From positions 2,480,001-2,544,000 of the forward strand of contig NZ_CP075691.1 of assembly GCF_020026305.1 (NCBI RefSeq): a stretch of 64,000 nt of DNA, written 5' to 3'. Shown in pieces: positions 19,301 to 26,991 of this stretch (position 1 is the stretch's first letter; the number at the start of each line of letters is the position of its first letter). The position numbers were made by a program, and so were the translations under genes. The notes under the pieces are model-generated. The model had not been told where the DNA came from and ran no database searches. It worked only from the letters and a program-made list of their open reading frames with translations. The DNA comes from Streptomyces sp. 135 (GTDB lineage: Bacteria > Actinomycetota > Actinomycetes > Streptomycetales > Streptomycetaceae).

Positions 19301-20198
19301 TGTTGGTGGCTGCGGTCTGGCCGTCGACGGACTGTGAGCTGTAGCCGAGGGAGACCCCCGGCGACAGGGTGCCCGGGACCGGTGGGGCCGAGATCGGGTA
19401 CGACCAGTTGAAGGCACCGGAGGAGTTCGAGACACTCCACTGCGAAGACGCCTGCAACGGCGTGGCGCCGAAGTCGCCCTGGTCACCGGAGGCGCCGGCC
19501 TCCGCGGCGAACACGGTGACCGCCGAGCCGCTGTCAGCCGCTGCGGGGAGGGTCGCGGTCAGGGTCTGCTTCGCCGTGTCATTGCCGCTCTTGACCGGCT
19601 TGGGCGTGGCGCAGAACCTTTTCTGGGGGGACGTCAGTACACAGGACGGGTACTGGACCAGGCGCAGCCGGGATCCGTAGCTTCCACCGTAGGCACCGGC
19701 GTAGTCCGCGTAGTCCAGACTGACCCGGACCGGTGCGGACTTCTCGGACCCGTCCGTCCGGGCCACCGTCAACAGCGGGGCCCCGGCGCCGACGGCCTTC
19801 GACTTCTTGCGGCCCAGGACCGCCACGCGCACCGAGGCCGGGCCGGCCTTGCCGGACGTGGCCACCCTGAGCGGCAGCCCCTTGGCCCGCGTGAGCTTCT
19901 CGCCCTTCGGCAGGTCGACATCGTCCGCGGCCGCCTTGGGCCACCGGGGCGTGTCGGCGGACTTCACGGCGGCACGTGCCGCCGGGTTCGTCCTGCCGTA
20001 CGTCTTGGCCCTGACGTCCTTGCCGCCGACGGGATCGTCGAGGTTCGTCTGGGTGGCGGGACGGGTCAGCCCGCCGTCCCTGGCGGTGGCATCAGGGGCG
20101 TATTGCGGCAGCAAGCCGACGGCAAGGGCGACACCGAGCCCCAGCGCCGTGCTCCTGGCGGCCGGTATTCGCCACCGTGACCGGAAAGGCGAGCGCAT
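13371..20198 (-). CDS. Secreted RHS-repeat polymorphic toxin with HINT domain and WHH nuclease tip
   Basis: A 2275-residue protein. ATG 20198 is preferred over the upstream in-frame ATG 20306 because GGAG lies five bases before it and a signal peptide follows (MRSPFRSRWRIPAARSTALG, then a hydrophobic stretch to about 40). An SpvB/TcdB-like N-terminal segment lies near 250-355. RHS/YD repeats fill roughly 900-1720 and the RHS core (DPFGAGRDA, GLVTLGAREYDASTGRFISA, DPDG) lies near 1720-1850. A HINT autoprotease runs from Cys in CLINSFTPKTKVLM (2006) to VHNC (2154). The last 121 residues carry RSNRAAGLSGTPDGYTWHHH, the WHH signature of HNH/endonuclease VII nucleases. HINT should cut the nuclease free after delivery. 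The tip has lower G+C than the shell, as expected for swapped toxin cassettes. Immunity is the SUKH gene just downstream. Confidence 0.93.
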   Translation of the reverse strand: MRSPFRSRWRIPAARSTALGLGVALAVGLLPQYAPDATARDGGLTRPATQTNLDDPVGGKDVRAKTYGRTNPAARAAVKSADTPRWPKAAADDVDLPKGEKLTRAKGLPLRVATSGKAGPASVRVAVLGRKKSKAVGAGAPLLTVARTDGSEKSAPVRVSLDYADYAGAYGGSYGSRLRLVQYPSCVLTSPQKRFCATPKPVKSGNDTAKQTLTATLPAAADSGSAVTVFAAEAGASGDQGDFGATPLQASSQWSVSNSSGAFNWSYPISAPPVPGTLSPGVSLGYSSQSVDGQTAATNNQGSWIGQGFSYEPGYIERRYKPCADDGHDDTYGDQCWGGDNATISLAGGASGELIKDDKTGEWRVSSDDFSKVEKLTGTTNGDNGGEHWKVTDDDGTQYFFGLNRLPGYASGDESTNSTWTVPVYGDDSGEPCYDATFANAHCAQAWRWNLDHVIDPHGNAMTYYYAKETNYYTQGLKTGENGKAYTRGGYLKRVDYGQRADKVYDTEPAARVVFTTGERCIGDLTDCSSGALTDATAADWPDVPWDSNCKADTKCTGQNSPTFWTRKQLKKITTQIRTGTGTFADVDSWTLNHDFTDNGDGSKSLWLKSIDHTGRVGTDEVVPSVKLYGKQLANRVDVPNDNIQPFIRFRMSAVESESGGVLSVNYADTQCTSADRPVPGKSTVRCYPVKWNPPGIKDPVTDWFHKYAVSSVVEKDLVGNGPDQITSYTYLGDAGWRKAKADGFTKSEYLTWSDWRGYGKVRVTTSDGTENASNTRSEHVFFRGLDGDSDPDGGTRSSSVKDSTGTSYTDSDWKSGFELETTTYNGDKVVSKSINTPWTKVTATRTKDWGTREARFVRPERTDTYEALASGGWRQSASVTSYDDATGRVTTSNDLGELGVSDNQCSRTEYADNVSKHMYAYVSRVETVSVDCATTPDRSKHVLADDQTLYDDATTVGAAPSLGNATTVKRLASHNGVTGTYQTVSTTKYDQFGRPVKVTDAAGTPKTIDYTDTNGLASAKTETNVLGWTTKTEYAPQWGTPVAQIDVHGKRTDLAYDGLGRLTSVWLPDRPEADAFSPSIKYSYGIRTTGPSYIRTQRLENGGTTYGSEYSLFDGLLRPRQVQTEGQDGGRLVADTYYDGSGRTVKTNETYWTTGAPSSTLFEPRNDDIDAQTVTEFDGNSRPTATIFKVAGAEKNRTTYTYGGDRVHVDPPTGQTATTTITDADDRTVELRQYKGDKPLPLGTSADYLSTTYGYTPDGKLSKVEDNDGNTWTYGYDQRRRKVEAVDPDTGRSRFGYDELDRRTTVTDARENTTTTVYDQLGRTKSTWQGAAETGTKLSVSTYDTIAKGALYGTYTYKSGAVHSSVTYPVLDEKNDYKPTSAKYYLSKTAEPELGGTYEFQTQYNDDGTVKGQNFPAAGGLAAEAVSYQYDALQRPKALNTSLGGGTYVPQAKYSPTNQLEQLQLSTGGASDKKTWLNYSYEQGTNRVNNARVVVEDAASMAYDADYTYDAGGNVLSIVDNPTGGTRDTQCFRHDSLRRTTDDWTSSQAPDGAVGTGKPDAACASGPSADTVGGVAPFWHSYEYDATGNRTAQTDHGVGGAATATRKYKYGENGEGPHQLTSVTTDTAATGTKPAVTSLDTYTYDAAGNTETRVLNGDTQSLTWDKQNELTKVTNADGSTSSYVHDAAGSRVLRKSPTETTFYLPGMELRLDTSTKAVEATRYYAFGGQTVAVRDSGGVTFLAGDHHGTAQLAVDATTGATQRRRLDPFGAGRDADSADPSKWVDDKGFVGGTNDDTSGLVTLGAREYDASTGRFISADPIIDFTDPQQINGYAYSYNNPVSFSDPDGLKPDDCIYVGIQCSMKSNGGWKVKPTKTYYQYYGVKAPDESPAVYKARQQRAKADVAKQRAVAIAKELGKILADELGITDALDCFTTGALGACGATAANIVTSLIGGGPIGKLVAKYWNRIDKAYALGKRIVSLSKQLWGAFKGWRKSNKAAEAAESCLINSFTPKTKVLMANGKTKAIEDVDIGDKVLATDPETGKTKVETVTAEIKGKGLKHLVRVTIDVDGKKGPKTASVTATDGHPFWVPELGEWIDATDLKAGQTLRTGAGTRVQVTAVKRWTSQAATVHNLTVGELHTYYVVAGGTPALVHNCGGAVTGHPAACECADGGIPKVRNGKLAGDIHPKTNVPFDENGFPDFSAWRHPDVPDVRIELSGSRGTDFARSNRAAGLSGTPDGYTWHHHQEPGLMQLIETEAHKRTAHTGGFSGGR

Positions 20199-20356
20199 AG
20201 CAGCTCCGAAGGGAGAGTTGGCGAGTCGTGACAACAGAGAACGGGTTACAGAAGGTGAGAGAGGTGAGAAGGGGGACGACAGGACATGACGGGCGGGGCG
20301 CTCCACCGTCGGGTCCTCACGACCCGTGCTGCGGAGCGCCCTGCTGTGTCATGCCG

Positions 20357-23300
20357 TCACATAACGGTCTCTTCGATGCTCGAACCGGCCGGAAGCAGCG
20401 CGACCGTGGGCACGGCGCTCGCGTCCAGAGCACCGCGGAAGACCCGCAGCTCGTCGACGGCACCGTCGAAGAACCCGGATGGCGTGGTACCCGTCAGGAT
20501 CCTGCCGATCTGAAGGGACGCCGTGGTGAAGTCCCACGCGTTGTCCCAGGGCACCTGTGCGGCGAGGGTGCCGTCGACGTACAGCAGCGCGTCGCCGAAG
20601 ACCGCCGAATAGACGAGCGTCAGATGGTCTCCGTCGCCCGCACTGCTCGGCATCACGCCCTTGGCGTCGACGGTCGACACCCTCGCTCCGGTCTCGTCCT
20701 TGCTCGTCACGGCGAGCTGCCATCGCTTGGCGGAGGCCGCGTACTTCACTGTCAGCGCGCTCCCCCGTGCGCCGGCCAATGACATGACCGTCTGGTCCTT
20801 CGTCGGGTCGGCGGCCGCCAGGCGGGCACGCGCCGTCAGGGTGAAGCTGTCCTCCTTGGCGAGGAGACCCGCCGCGCGCTTCGCATGGGCTCCGGTGCCG
20901 TTCAGCACCAAGTGGCCGTCTCCCCACAGCGGTTCGGCGGGCGGTACGCATTCCGGGTCAGCCTCGGTGTCGCAGGACTCGTCCGGCACGTAGATTCCGG
21001 CGCCACCGCCCAAGGTCAGTCCCGCTCCCCCCGCCTCTTCGGGGGACACGCCATTGGTGTCTCCGTCGACCTGCCAGTAGGAGAGCTGCCTCGCGGAGAT
21101 CCCGCCCAGCGCTTCGCCCTCGGCCTCCGGCACCACCCGGTCGTAGACCTTGACGTCGGCGACACTGCCCTTGAAATGGGAGGTGTAGCCGTCCAGGGCG
21201 AGCTTCCGCCCGATCTGCACGCCGCCGGTCGCGTTCCATTTCGTACGGCGCTTCTGGACGTCCTCCTCGATCAGGTCACCGTTGACGAACAGGCTCAGGG
21301 TGCCCAGTTCATCGTCGTAGACGCCTATGAGGTGGGTCCAGCTGCCCGGCACCGCGGTAGCTCCGGACACCTTCCAGGACCCCATGTTCTCCATGTCGTT
21401 CATCGGCGTACGGAACGTCCACGACCGGGTGTCCACGTCGTACCCGAGGTCGAATCCGGGTGCCGCTGTCCCGTCCTGGCTGACCACGCTCACGTCGTCC
21501 GTCGGCCGCTCGGGCAGGTTCACCCAGGCGCTCACCGAGAACGTCCCGCTCGTGTCGACCGCGGGCTTCCCCGCGTCGAGATAGGCCTTCTCCGAACCGT
21601 CGAGGGAGACAGCGGTGTCCGTCGGCCCCAGCGGCCCCTCGGCGCCGAAGGTGACGCCGGAGCCCGCGGACGCCGCGGGAGCCCCGCTCATGCCGGCAGC
21701 AGCCGTGGCCCCCTTGGCATCGCCGAGCGTCCAGCCCGCGGCGGGGGCACGCCCGTCGCTGACGAGGAAGACATGTGCGGTCGGTGTCTTCTGGGCGTTG
21801 CCCGCGCCGTCGATCGCCTTGGTTTCCAGGGACATGGGCCCCTCGTCCGGTGGCATCCAGCGCACGGTGACGGGCGCACCTGCGGCCTTGGCGTCCGCGG
21901 TCACCCAACTACCGCCGGTGAAGCGGTATTTGTACTGCGTGACGCCCCTCGACGGTGAGTCGATGATGAACAGGCCGTAGTCTCCGACGCCCGCGTGCCA
22001 GGCGTCGTCGTCCGGGTACTTGATCGAAGTGACCTCAGGGGCCTTGGGGGCCGTCTCGTCGTAGATGAACTCACAGCGCGTGCCGTTGCCCGCCAGGCTC
22101 CACGGCCCCCACGACGTGCCGTCGGACGCGCGCACCGCCCAGCCGACGGTCACGTTCTGCGGGATGGTGTAGCTCGCGTCGTTGTCGTCGGAGCTCAGGT
22201 TCGTCCCGACGGTGTACGAGAAGGATGCTCCACCCGTTTGACCGCTCTTCGACGCGTCGACCGTGCTCTGCGCCGCCGTGGTGGAGTAATGGTCGTACGT
22301 CTTGCCCCCGACCGTCCAGAAGACGTGGAACTCGGCCTTCAGGCTCTCGGAGTTGCTGCCGATGTCGCCGTGGTCGTAGTCCTTCAGGAACGCCTTCAGC
22401 TTGGGCGCGTCGGAGACATAGTGCTCCTCGGCGTTTCCGTACTCGCACGCGCCGCCCGGAGACATCTTCAGTTCGTCCATGGCCGGTTGAAGCGGCGGGC
22501 GGTTGTAGGTGACCTCCAGCTGCGCGTTGCCGCAGAAGCGCTTCCAGTACGCGTAGCTTCCCTCTTCCTCCGCCTTGAGGCGGAAGGTCGTCGTGTCCCA
22601 GCCGCTGCTCGCGGCCCTCTGCACGGTGCCGCTCACGTCGAAGCGGACGTTCTGATTCGTGGACGTGCACGAACCAGCGGGGTTCGTGGGCGATTTGCTG
22701 GTGATCGCGTCCTTCAGCGAAGGCTGGTTGCTCCAGTTCGTCCTGGAGCTGATCGCGCTCGCGCCACCCGAGTTGACCCGGCCGAGTTGAACGCCCTTCG
22801 CGGACTCGCTGTAGGTGTGCACCATCGTCACCGCGAACTGCGCGGAGACGATGTCCTTGTCCTCGAACGTGCCCGTCGGCAGCGCGAAGAACTGCCGCTT
22901 GACGTCGCTGCCACTGGTGCAGCGGTAGGAGACGTCGGCCGGGCAGCGCCCGACACCCTCGTCGTCGTCGAACTTCCAGAACTCCGAGGAGGGATAGTGC
23001 GAGGACACCATGGTCCAGCCGGTCCGGTTGGCCGTCTTGTAGACCGGATCGATGTAGACCGGATAGACGGTGTCGGCGCCCTTGAGCAGGTCGGCGTCGG
23101 GCTCCAGTGTCACCGAGTCCGCATCCGCGTCCACCGCTACGTCGGACACCTGTGCGCCCTCCGGCGGGGTGACCGCGCTGTCAGGTCCGGATCCGTCTGT
23201 CGGCGAGGCGGCCGGGGAGGAGCCCCCCTCCCCGGGACCACCGACGGTATGGCTGGAGTCCCACATCATCGGCTGCGGTGCCTCGAAGACCGTGCCGCCG

Positions 23301-24040
23301 CTGCCGTCGGCTTGGGCCTCCAGACCGCCGTCATCCGTCTCCCTCAGCGTGACGGAGTCGGTGTCCAGGGGCAGTTCCAGCCTGGCCAGCTCGGGCCGGG
23401 CCGCGGCCTTCGCGTTCTTGACGACCAGGACGTGGGAGAAACCCTCGGCCCCGGCGGTGACCTTGAGGTCGACGCCCTCCAGCACATCGGCGTACGTGGC
23501 GGTGGAACCTGCGATCTTCGGCCGGGACAACTTGTGCGGCCAGTCGAGGGAAAGCGAGCGGCCGTCCTTGCCGATCTCGGCGAAGGTGGTGTCACCGCCG
23601 CCGGAGAACGTCATGGCCGTCAGTGCGGCCTTCGGCGCGTAGGTACCGCCTGCCTGCTCGACGAGTGTGGTGTCGATGTCCGCCCACTTACCGGCCTTGC
23701 GGGTACGGATCGGCTGGACGTACTGGGTGGTGGTGAAGGTGCCGTCCGGGTTGGCGACGGTGGTGCTGCGTTCGTCCCGGAGCGCCGGTACCTCCACCTT
23801 CTCGCCCGACTCGGCTGCCTTGGCCTGGGCCTCGGACGCGCTCGTGACCTTCGGCGCCTCCTTCTCCGCGGCGGCCGCCGGTCGGGAGCCGCCCGTGAGG
23901 CCCGTGGGCACCACGCCCAGGCCGGACGAGAGGAGTGCGGTCAATGTGACGGTGACTGCGACGGCCCGGAACCTGTGGTGGGTGCCGGTAGCACGACGGT
24001 TCACGAGGGTCCGTCCCTTTCTGGGCATGTCGCCGTTCAC
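20357..24040 (-). CDS. Large secreted LamG-domain protein of the RHS operon
   Basis: About 1227 residues. GTG 24040 overlaps the stop of the FG-GAP gene as GTGA and has GGAG seven bases upstream; ATG 24028, four codons later, is the alternative. A signal peptide is clear (basic start, hydrophobic stretch, SRPAAAA near 50). A DNRLRE-like region lies near 320-430 (WTMVSSHYPSSEFW), followed by fibronectin-like material and two concanavalin/LamG domains near 805-975 (SGTFSVSAWVNLPERP) and 1035-1210 (SFTLTARARLAAADP). LamG domains bind glycans or protein surfaces. As it sits between a propeller protein and the RHS toxin, it may help anchor or display the toxin at the cell surface. That role is inferred. 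Confidence 0.88.
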   Translation of the reverse strand: MNGDMPRKGRTLVNRRATGTHHRFRAVAVTVTLTALLSSGLGVVPTGLTGGSRPAAAAEKEAPKVTSASEAQAKAAESGEKVEVPALRDERSTTVANPDGTFTTTQYVQPIRTRKAGKWADIDTTLVEQAGGTYAPKAALTAMTFSGGGDTTFAEIGKDGRSLSLDWPHKLSRPKIAGSTATYADVLEGVDLKVTAGAEGFSHVLVVKNAKAAARPELARLELPLDTDSVTLRETDDGGLEAQADGSGGTVFEAPQPMMWDSSHTVGGPGEGGSSPAASPTDGSGPDSAVTPPEGAQVSDVAVDADADSVTLEPDADLLKGADTVYPVYIDPVYKTANRTGWTMVSSHYPSSEFWKFDDDEGVGRCPADVSYRCTSGSDVKRQFFALPTGTFEDKDIVSAQFAVTMVHTYSESAKGVQLGRVNSGGASAISSRTNWSNQPSLKDAITSKSPTNPAGSCTSTNQNVRFDVSGTVQRAASSGWDTTTFRLKAEEEGSYAYWKRFCGNAQLEVTYNRPPLQPAMDELKMSPGGACEYGNAEEHYVSDAPKLKAFLKDYDHGDIGSNSESLKAEFHVFWTVGGKTYDHYSTTAAQSTVDASKSGQTGGASFSYTVGTNLSSDDNDASYTIPQNVTVGWAVRASDGTSWGPWSLAGNGTRCEFIYDETAPKAPEVTSIKYPDDDAWHAGVGDYGLFIIDSPSRGVTQYKYRFTGGSWVTADAKAAGAPVTVRWMPPDEGPMSLETKAIDGAGNAQKTPTAHVFLVSDGRAPAAGWTLGDAKGATAAAGMSGAPAASAGSGVTFGAEGPLGPTDTAVSLDGSEKAYLDAGKPAVDTSGTFSVSAWVNLPERPTDDVSVVSQDGTAAPGFDLGYDVDTRSWTFRTPMNDMENMGSWKVSGATAVPGSWTHLIGVYDDELGTLSLFVNGDLIEEDVQKRRTKWNATGGVQIGRKLALDGYTSHFKGSVADVKVYDRVVPEAEGEALGGISARQLSYWQVDGDTNGVSPEEAGGAGLTLGGGAGIYVPDESCDTEADPECVPPAEPLWGDGHLVLNGTGAHAKRAAGLLAKEDSFTLTARARLAAADPTKDQTVMSLAGARGSALTVKYAASAKRWQLAVTSKDETGARVSTVDAKGVMPSSAGDGDHLTLVYSAVFGDALLYVDGTLAAQVPWDNAWDFTTASLQIGRILTGTTPSGFFDGAVDELRVFRGALDASAVPTVALLPAGSSIEETVM

Positions 24041-25611
24041 CCGACCACTCCGAAGGACATCCCCGCGTCGGGGATACCGCCCGCGCCCGGCTTGAGGGTC
24101 GTCGTGCCCGTGGTGGTGGAACCGGTCACGTCCGTCCACGGGATGACATACAGGACCCCCTTGGAGGTGTCCGAATTCTTGCTGTAGGGCACGCCCACGT
24201 AGAGGTTGTCGTTGCCCGCGGTCAGGCTGATGCCGGTGTAGTCGCGGGACGTGGCCGTGCCGGGCAGAACGCTTCCGCTCGGGGCCCGCGTGATGACCTT
24301 GTCGTTCGCGCCGATCGACGTGTCCAACGGCCGCAAGATATGCACGGCACCGGCGTCCTTGGCGTCCTTGACATCGCGACCCGGGACCCCCACCGCGAGG
24401 CGGATGGTGGCGTCGCTGCTCACCACCGAGGTATCCGTGTTGGTGAGGGCCACGCGCTGACCGAAGAAGTCGCCTTCGGTGGGGAAGCCTTCGACCCCGT
24501 CCGACGAGGCGTCGACCGCCGTCACCTGCGTGTAGGCGCCGGACGGCTTGATGCGGACCACGGTCACGGCACCCGAGTTGGTCACCGAGCCCACGGTCTC
24601 CCCCGGAGTGCCGATCGCCAGGAGCGCGTCCGAGTTGTACGTCTGGTCGGCGGGCCGGAAGTTCGTCATGTCGATCGACGTGCCGAACTGGTCGTTCGGC
24701 TCGGCCACACCGTCCAGGCCCTCCTGCGTCACACCCTGGTCGAGACCGGCCAGTGCCGTGGGAGCGCCGCCGGTGAGGGTGTGCTTGAACACGGTCACGG
24801 CCCCGGCGAACGGAGTGTCGGCGCCGATGGTCTCGCCCGGCGAACCCACCGCGAAGTACCGGTTCGTGCCCGTCAGCGAGTAGCCGAAACGGTCATGGGC
24901 CTCGACGACCCCGGGAACGCCCGGGTCGTCCTCGTTGACGGTGGACTTGGCCGCACCCTGCATGTAATGAATGCAGCCCGCGTCCGCGAATTCCTTGCCA
25001 CCACTGGTGATGTTCTCCCCGGGCGCCCCGATGGCGAGGTAGGGAGCGCTGTCCGAGGTGGTGCCCGACTGCAGGGCGAACCCGAAGCGGTCGTACTCCT
25101 CCGTCACGGTGCTCGGGTCGAACTGGGCCTGGGTGTAACTCTCGATCGAAGAACCGGCGCCGAAGCCGGCGGGGGTGCCGTGGATGACGTAGACGGCCCC
25201 GGCGTCGTGCAGATCGGCGCCGTCCTTCGTGACGTCCTCGTAGGGCGCGCCGACCACGAGATCCGTGCAGCCGTCGCCGTCGGCGTCGAAGGCCGCGCGT
25301 GCGGCCCCGAACTGGTCACCCCGCTCGGGCACGGCGTTCATCCCGCTGGTCGCCTGCGAGATCTCGAAGACGCCCTTGCCCGCACCGAGCACCACGCGCA
25401 CCAGGCCGGCCCGCGCCACCTCCGTCACGGTCGCGTTCGGATCGGCGACAACCGTGTCCGTGACACCGTCCCCGTTGAAATCTGTCGCGGTTCCTCCGGC
25501 GCATGCGGCAGCCGCTGCGGCTTGCTGCCCTCGTGTGCCCACTCCCCCGGTCACAGCGAAGACTGTGACCGCAATCGCCATCAGCCCGACCCCGCTCATG
25601 CGTTTACGCAT
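24037..25611 (-). CDS. Secreted FG-GAP repeat (integrin-alpha-like propeller) protein
   Basis: A 524-residue exported protein. A signal peptide (MRKRMSGVGLMAIAVTVFAV, Ala-rich cleavage region) is followed by repeated FG-GAP units with calcium-binding DxDxDG loops (DFNGDGVTD, DADGDGCTD) and recurring RFGYSL / GAPGE strings, as in seven-bladed integrin-alpha propellers. It is first in the FG-GAP - LamG - RHS - SUKH operon. GTGA overlap at its end couples it to the LamG gene. The start codon lies inside a 20-bp palindrome. ATG 25599 (Met5) is a possible alternative start. Confidence 0.88.
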   Translation of the reverse strand: MRKRMSGVGLMAIAVTVFAVTGGVGTRGQQAAAAAACAGGTATDFNGDGVTDTVVADPNATVTEVARAGLVRVVLGAGKGVFEISQATSGMNAVPERGDQFGAARAAFDADGDGCTDLVVGAPYEDVTKDGADLHDAGAVYVIHGTPAGFGAGSSIESYTQAQFDPSTVTEEYDRFGFALQSGTTSDSAPYLAIGAPGENITSGGKEFADAGCIHYMQGAAKSTVNEDDPGVPGVVEAHDRFGYSLTGTNRYFAVGSPGETIGADTPFAGAVTVFKHTLTGGAPTALAGLDQGVTQEGLDGVAEPNDQFGTSIDMTNFRPADQTYNSDALLAIGTPGETVGSVTNSGAVTVVRIKPSGAYTQVTAVDASSDGVEGFPTEGDFFGQRVALTNTDTSVVSSDATIRLAVGVPGRDVKDAKDAGAVHILRPLDTSIGANDKVITRAPSGSVLPGTATSRDYTGISLTAGNDNLYVGVPYSKNSDTSKGVLYVIPWTDVTGSTTTGTTTLKPGAGGIPDAGMSFGVVG

Positions 25612-25614
25612 GAG
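25595..25614. repeat. Palindrome covering the FG-GAP gene start codon
   Basis: CTCATGCGT and ACGCATGAG form a perfect 9-bp dyad around TT. It contains the annotated start (ATG 25611) and the in-frame alternative (ATG 25599). In mRNA it would fold into a hairpin that hides the start; in DNA it could be an operator. Confidence 0.6.
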
Positions 25615-25711
25615 TCATCCCCCACCCCTCCATATGCCGTTTTTAATCCGACCCGGTGCATGCTGGTTGAAACTTTCATTCCCCTACCACGCACCAGCCG
25701 GGCGGGCGCAA

Positions 25712-25741
25712 AGGTAATTGACCCGACACTCCCCATGTCAA
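25712..25741 (-). promoter_or_regulatory. Sigma70-like promoter candidate for the RHS toxin operon
   Basis: On the minus strand TTGACA (25741-25736), an 18-base spacer and TTACCT (25717-25712) give a leader of about 95 bases before the FG-GAP start. The surrounding sequence is AT-rich compared with the genome. The -35 box is perfect; the -10 box is weak. Confidence 0.45.
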
Positions 25742-25887
25742 GGCCATGCCCGTTTTATGGCAGAGAAATGATTCCAAGCACCCCAAGGGAGTAGCTTGAT
25801 TCCTTTTCATTAGGTTTCCGGCAAAGTCGGACAAAAAGTCTCTGCATGCTTGACGACACGTCAGCCATGACTTCATAGTTTCTTCAC

Positions 25888-25910
25888 CTCGAACACACTG
25901 GTGGTTCGAG
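25888..25910. repeat. Inverted repeat upstream of the secreted hydrolase gene
   Basis: CTCGAAC and GTTCGAG flank 9 bases, about 100 bases before the hydrolase start in the divergent intergenic region. It may be an operator or a small hairpin. The 398-base intergenic stretch 25612-26009 is otherwise non-coding and AT-richer than its neighbours. Confidence 0.35.
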
Positions 25911-26009
25911 ATGTCGACACACCGCCTCAGAAGCGTCGTCTTCGAGGCGTCAGATTCGGCACATTCCACGCATCTCCAGTGGTGAGGCGCGAACGAGAGA
26001 GAAGATTCC

Positions 26010-26903
26010 GTGAAGCGCCTCCTGATGTGTCTCGTGACGTGTATGGCCTTGATCGTCGGCTTCCTGAGCTTGGAAACACGGGACAGCGCAGCCGCTGAGC
26101 GCAGTGAGACGACCTACTCGTACGGCTCGCACGACAGGCAGAAACTGGACGCTTTCTGGAATGCCTCGAACTCCAAGCGTCCCGGAATCGTCATCCTCCA
26201 CGGCGGGTACTGGTACGAGGATTCCGGCTGGGCCACCTGGTCCCGCTACTTCGCCGACAAGGGCATGGCTGTTTTCTCGGTCGACTATCGGCTGAATTTC
26301 GATGCGCCTTGGCCCGCGCAGCGCAACGATGCCCTTTCGGCCATCACGCGGATCAAGGCGAATGCGGCGAAGTTCGACCTCGATCCGGAGCGCATCGTGG
26401 TTCTCGGCTCCTCCGTCGGCGGTCAGATAGCGACGTCGCTCGCCACCTATGGCTCAGGAGGCGACCGAATCAAAGGAGTTGTCGCGCTCTCCCCCGTCGC
26501 CTCGCCCTACCGTGCCTGGAACGACGGCAACCGCGACGACAGCACGGCCAAGGAGCGCAAGGTCCGCGACAACGCCACCGTCCTCGCCCGGTGCTTCCCC
26601 GACCCGGCCGACACGGATGCCTCGCTGCACGCGAGCTGCTGGGACACCTGGAAGGACATGGTCGTCAAGAACCGCGCCTCCGGTGCGGACGACGCTCCCA
26701 TGTACCTCGTCCACTCCGAGGGGGACTTCGTACCCGTCCAGCACTCCCTCGACCTCGAGGCGGCCGAGGAAGTCGGCCACGACATGCCGGCTGACGGTGT
26801 CACCGTCGAGACGGTCACGGGCAGCGCCGCGCATGGCGGCGGGCTCCTGGACACCGCGGGCATGCCGGAGAAGATTCTCACGTGGATCAAGGCGCGCGCC
26901 TGA
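26010..26903 (+). CDS. Secreted alpha/beta-hydrolase (BD-FAE/esterase-like)
   Basis: A 297-residue protein starting at GTG with a weak GAGAGA upstream. The first 30 residues form a signal peptide (MKRLLMCLVTCMALIVGFLS ending near DSAAAE). The mature part has the oxyanion motif HGGYWY (about 66-71), the nucleophile elbow GSSVGGQ (about 134-140), an acid in HSEGDFVPVQ and the catalytic His in SAAHGGG (about 273-279). Together these give the Ser-Asp-His set of esterases and feruloyl/aryl esterase-like carboxylesterases. The substrate is unknown. It is divergent from the toxin operon and may be unrelated to it. Confidence 0.88.
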   Translation: MKRLLMCLVTCMALIVGFLSLETRDSAAAERSETTYSYGSHDRQKLDAFWNASNSKRPGIVILHGGYWYEDSGWATWSRYFADKGMAVFSVDYRLNFDAPWPAQRNDALSAITRIKANAAKFDLDPERIVVLGSSVGGQIATSLATYGSGGDRIKGVVALSPVASPYRAWNDGNRDDSTAKERKVRDNATVLARCFPDPADTDASLHASCWDTWKDMVVKNRASGADDAPMYLVHSEGDFVPVQHSLDLEAAEEVGHDMPADGVTVETVTGSAAHGGGLLDTAGMPEKILTWIKARA

Positions 26904-26942
26904 TCCGCCGACATACGCAGCACCCGATGACCGACAGACGTT

Positions 26943-26963
26943 GCCGGGGCCCGCGCCCCCGGC
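26943..26963 (+). terminator. GC hairpin between hydrolase and Stealth genes
   Basis: GCCGGGG and CCCCGGC pair around a 7-base loop, 40 bases after the hydrolase stop and just before the RBS of the next gene. It could terminate or attenuate readthrough. Confidence 0.45.
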
Positions 26964-26991
26964 CCGGGTCGGCCCTCCATGAGGAATCACC

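Noticed and set aside
20198..20306. Upstream ATG for the RHS toxin
   Set aside because: It would put 36 residues before the signal peptide; the inner ATG has a good RBS.
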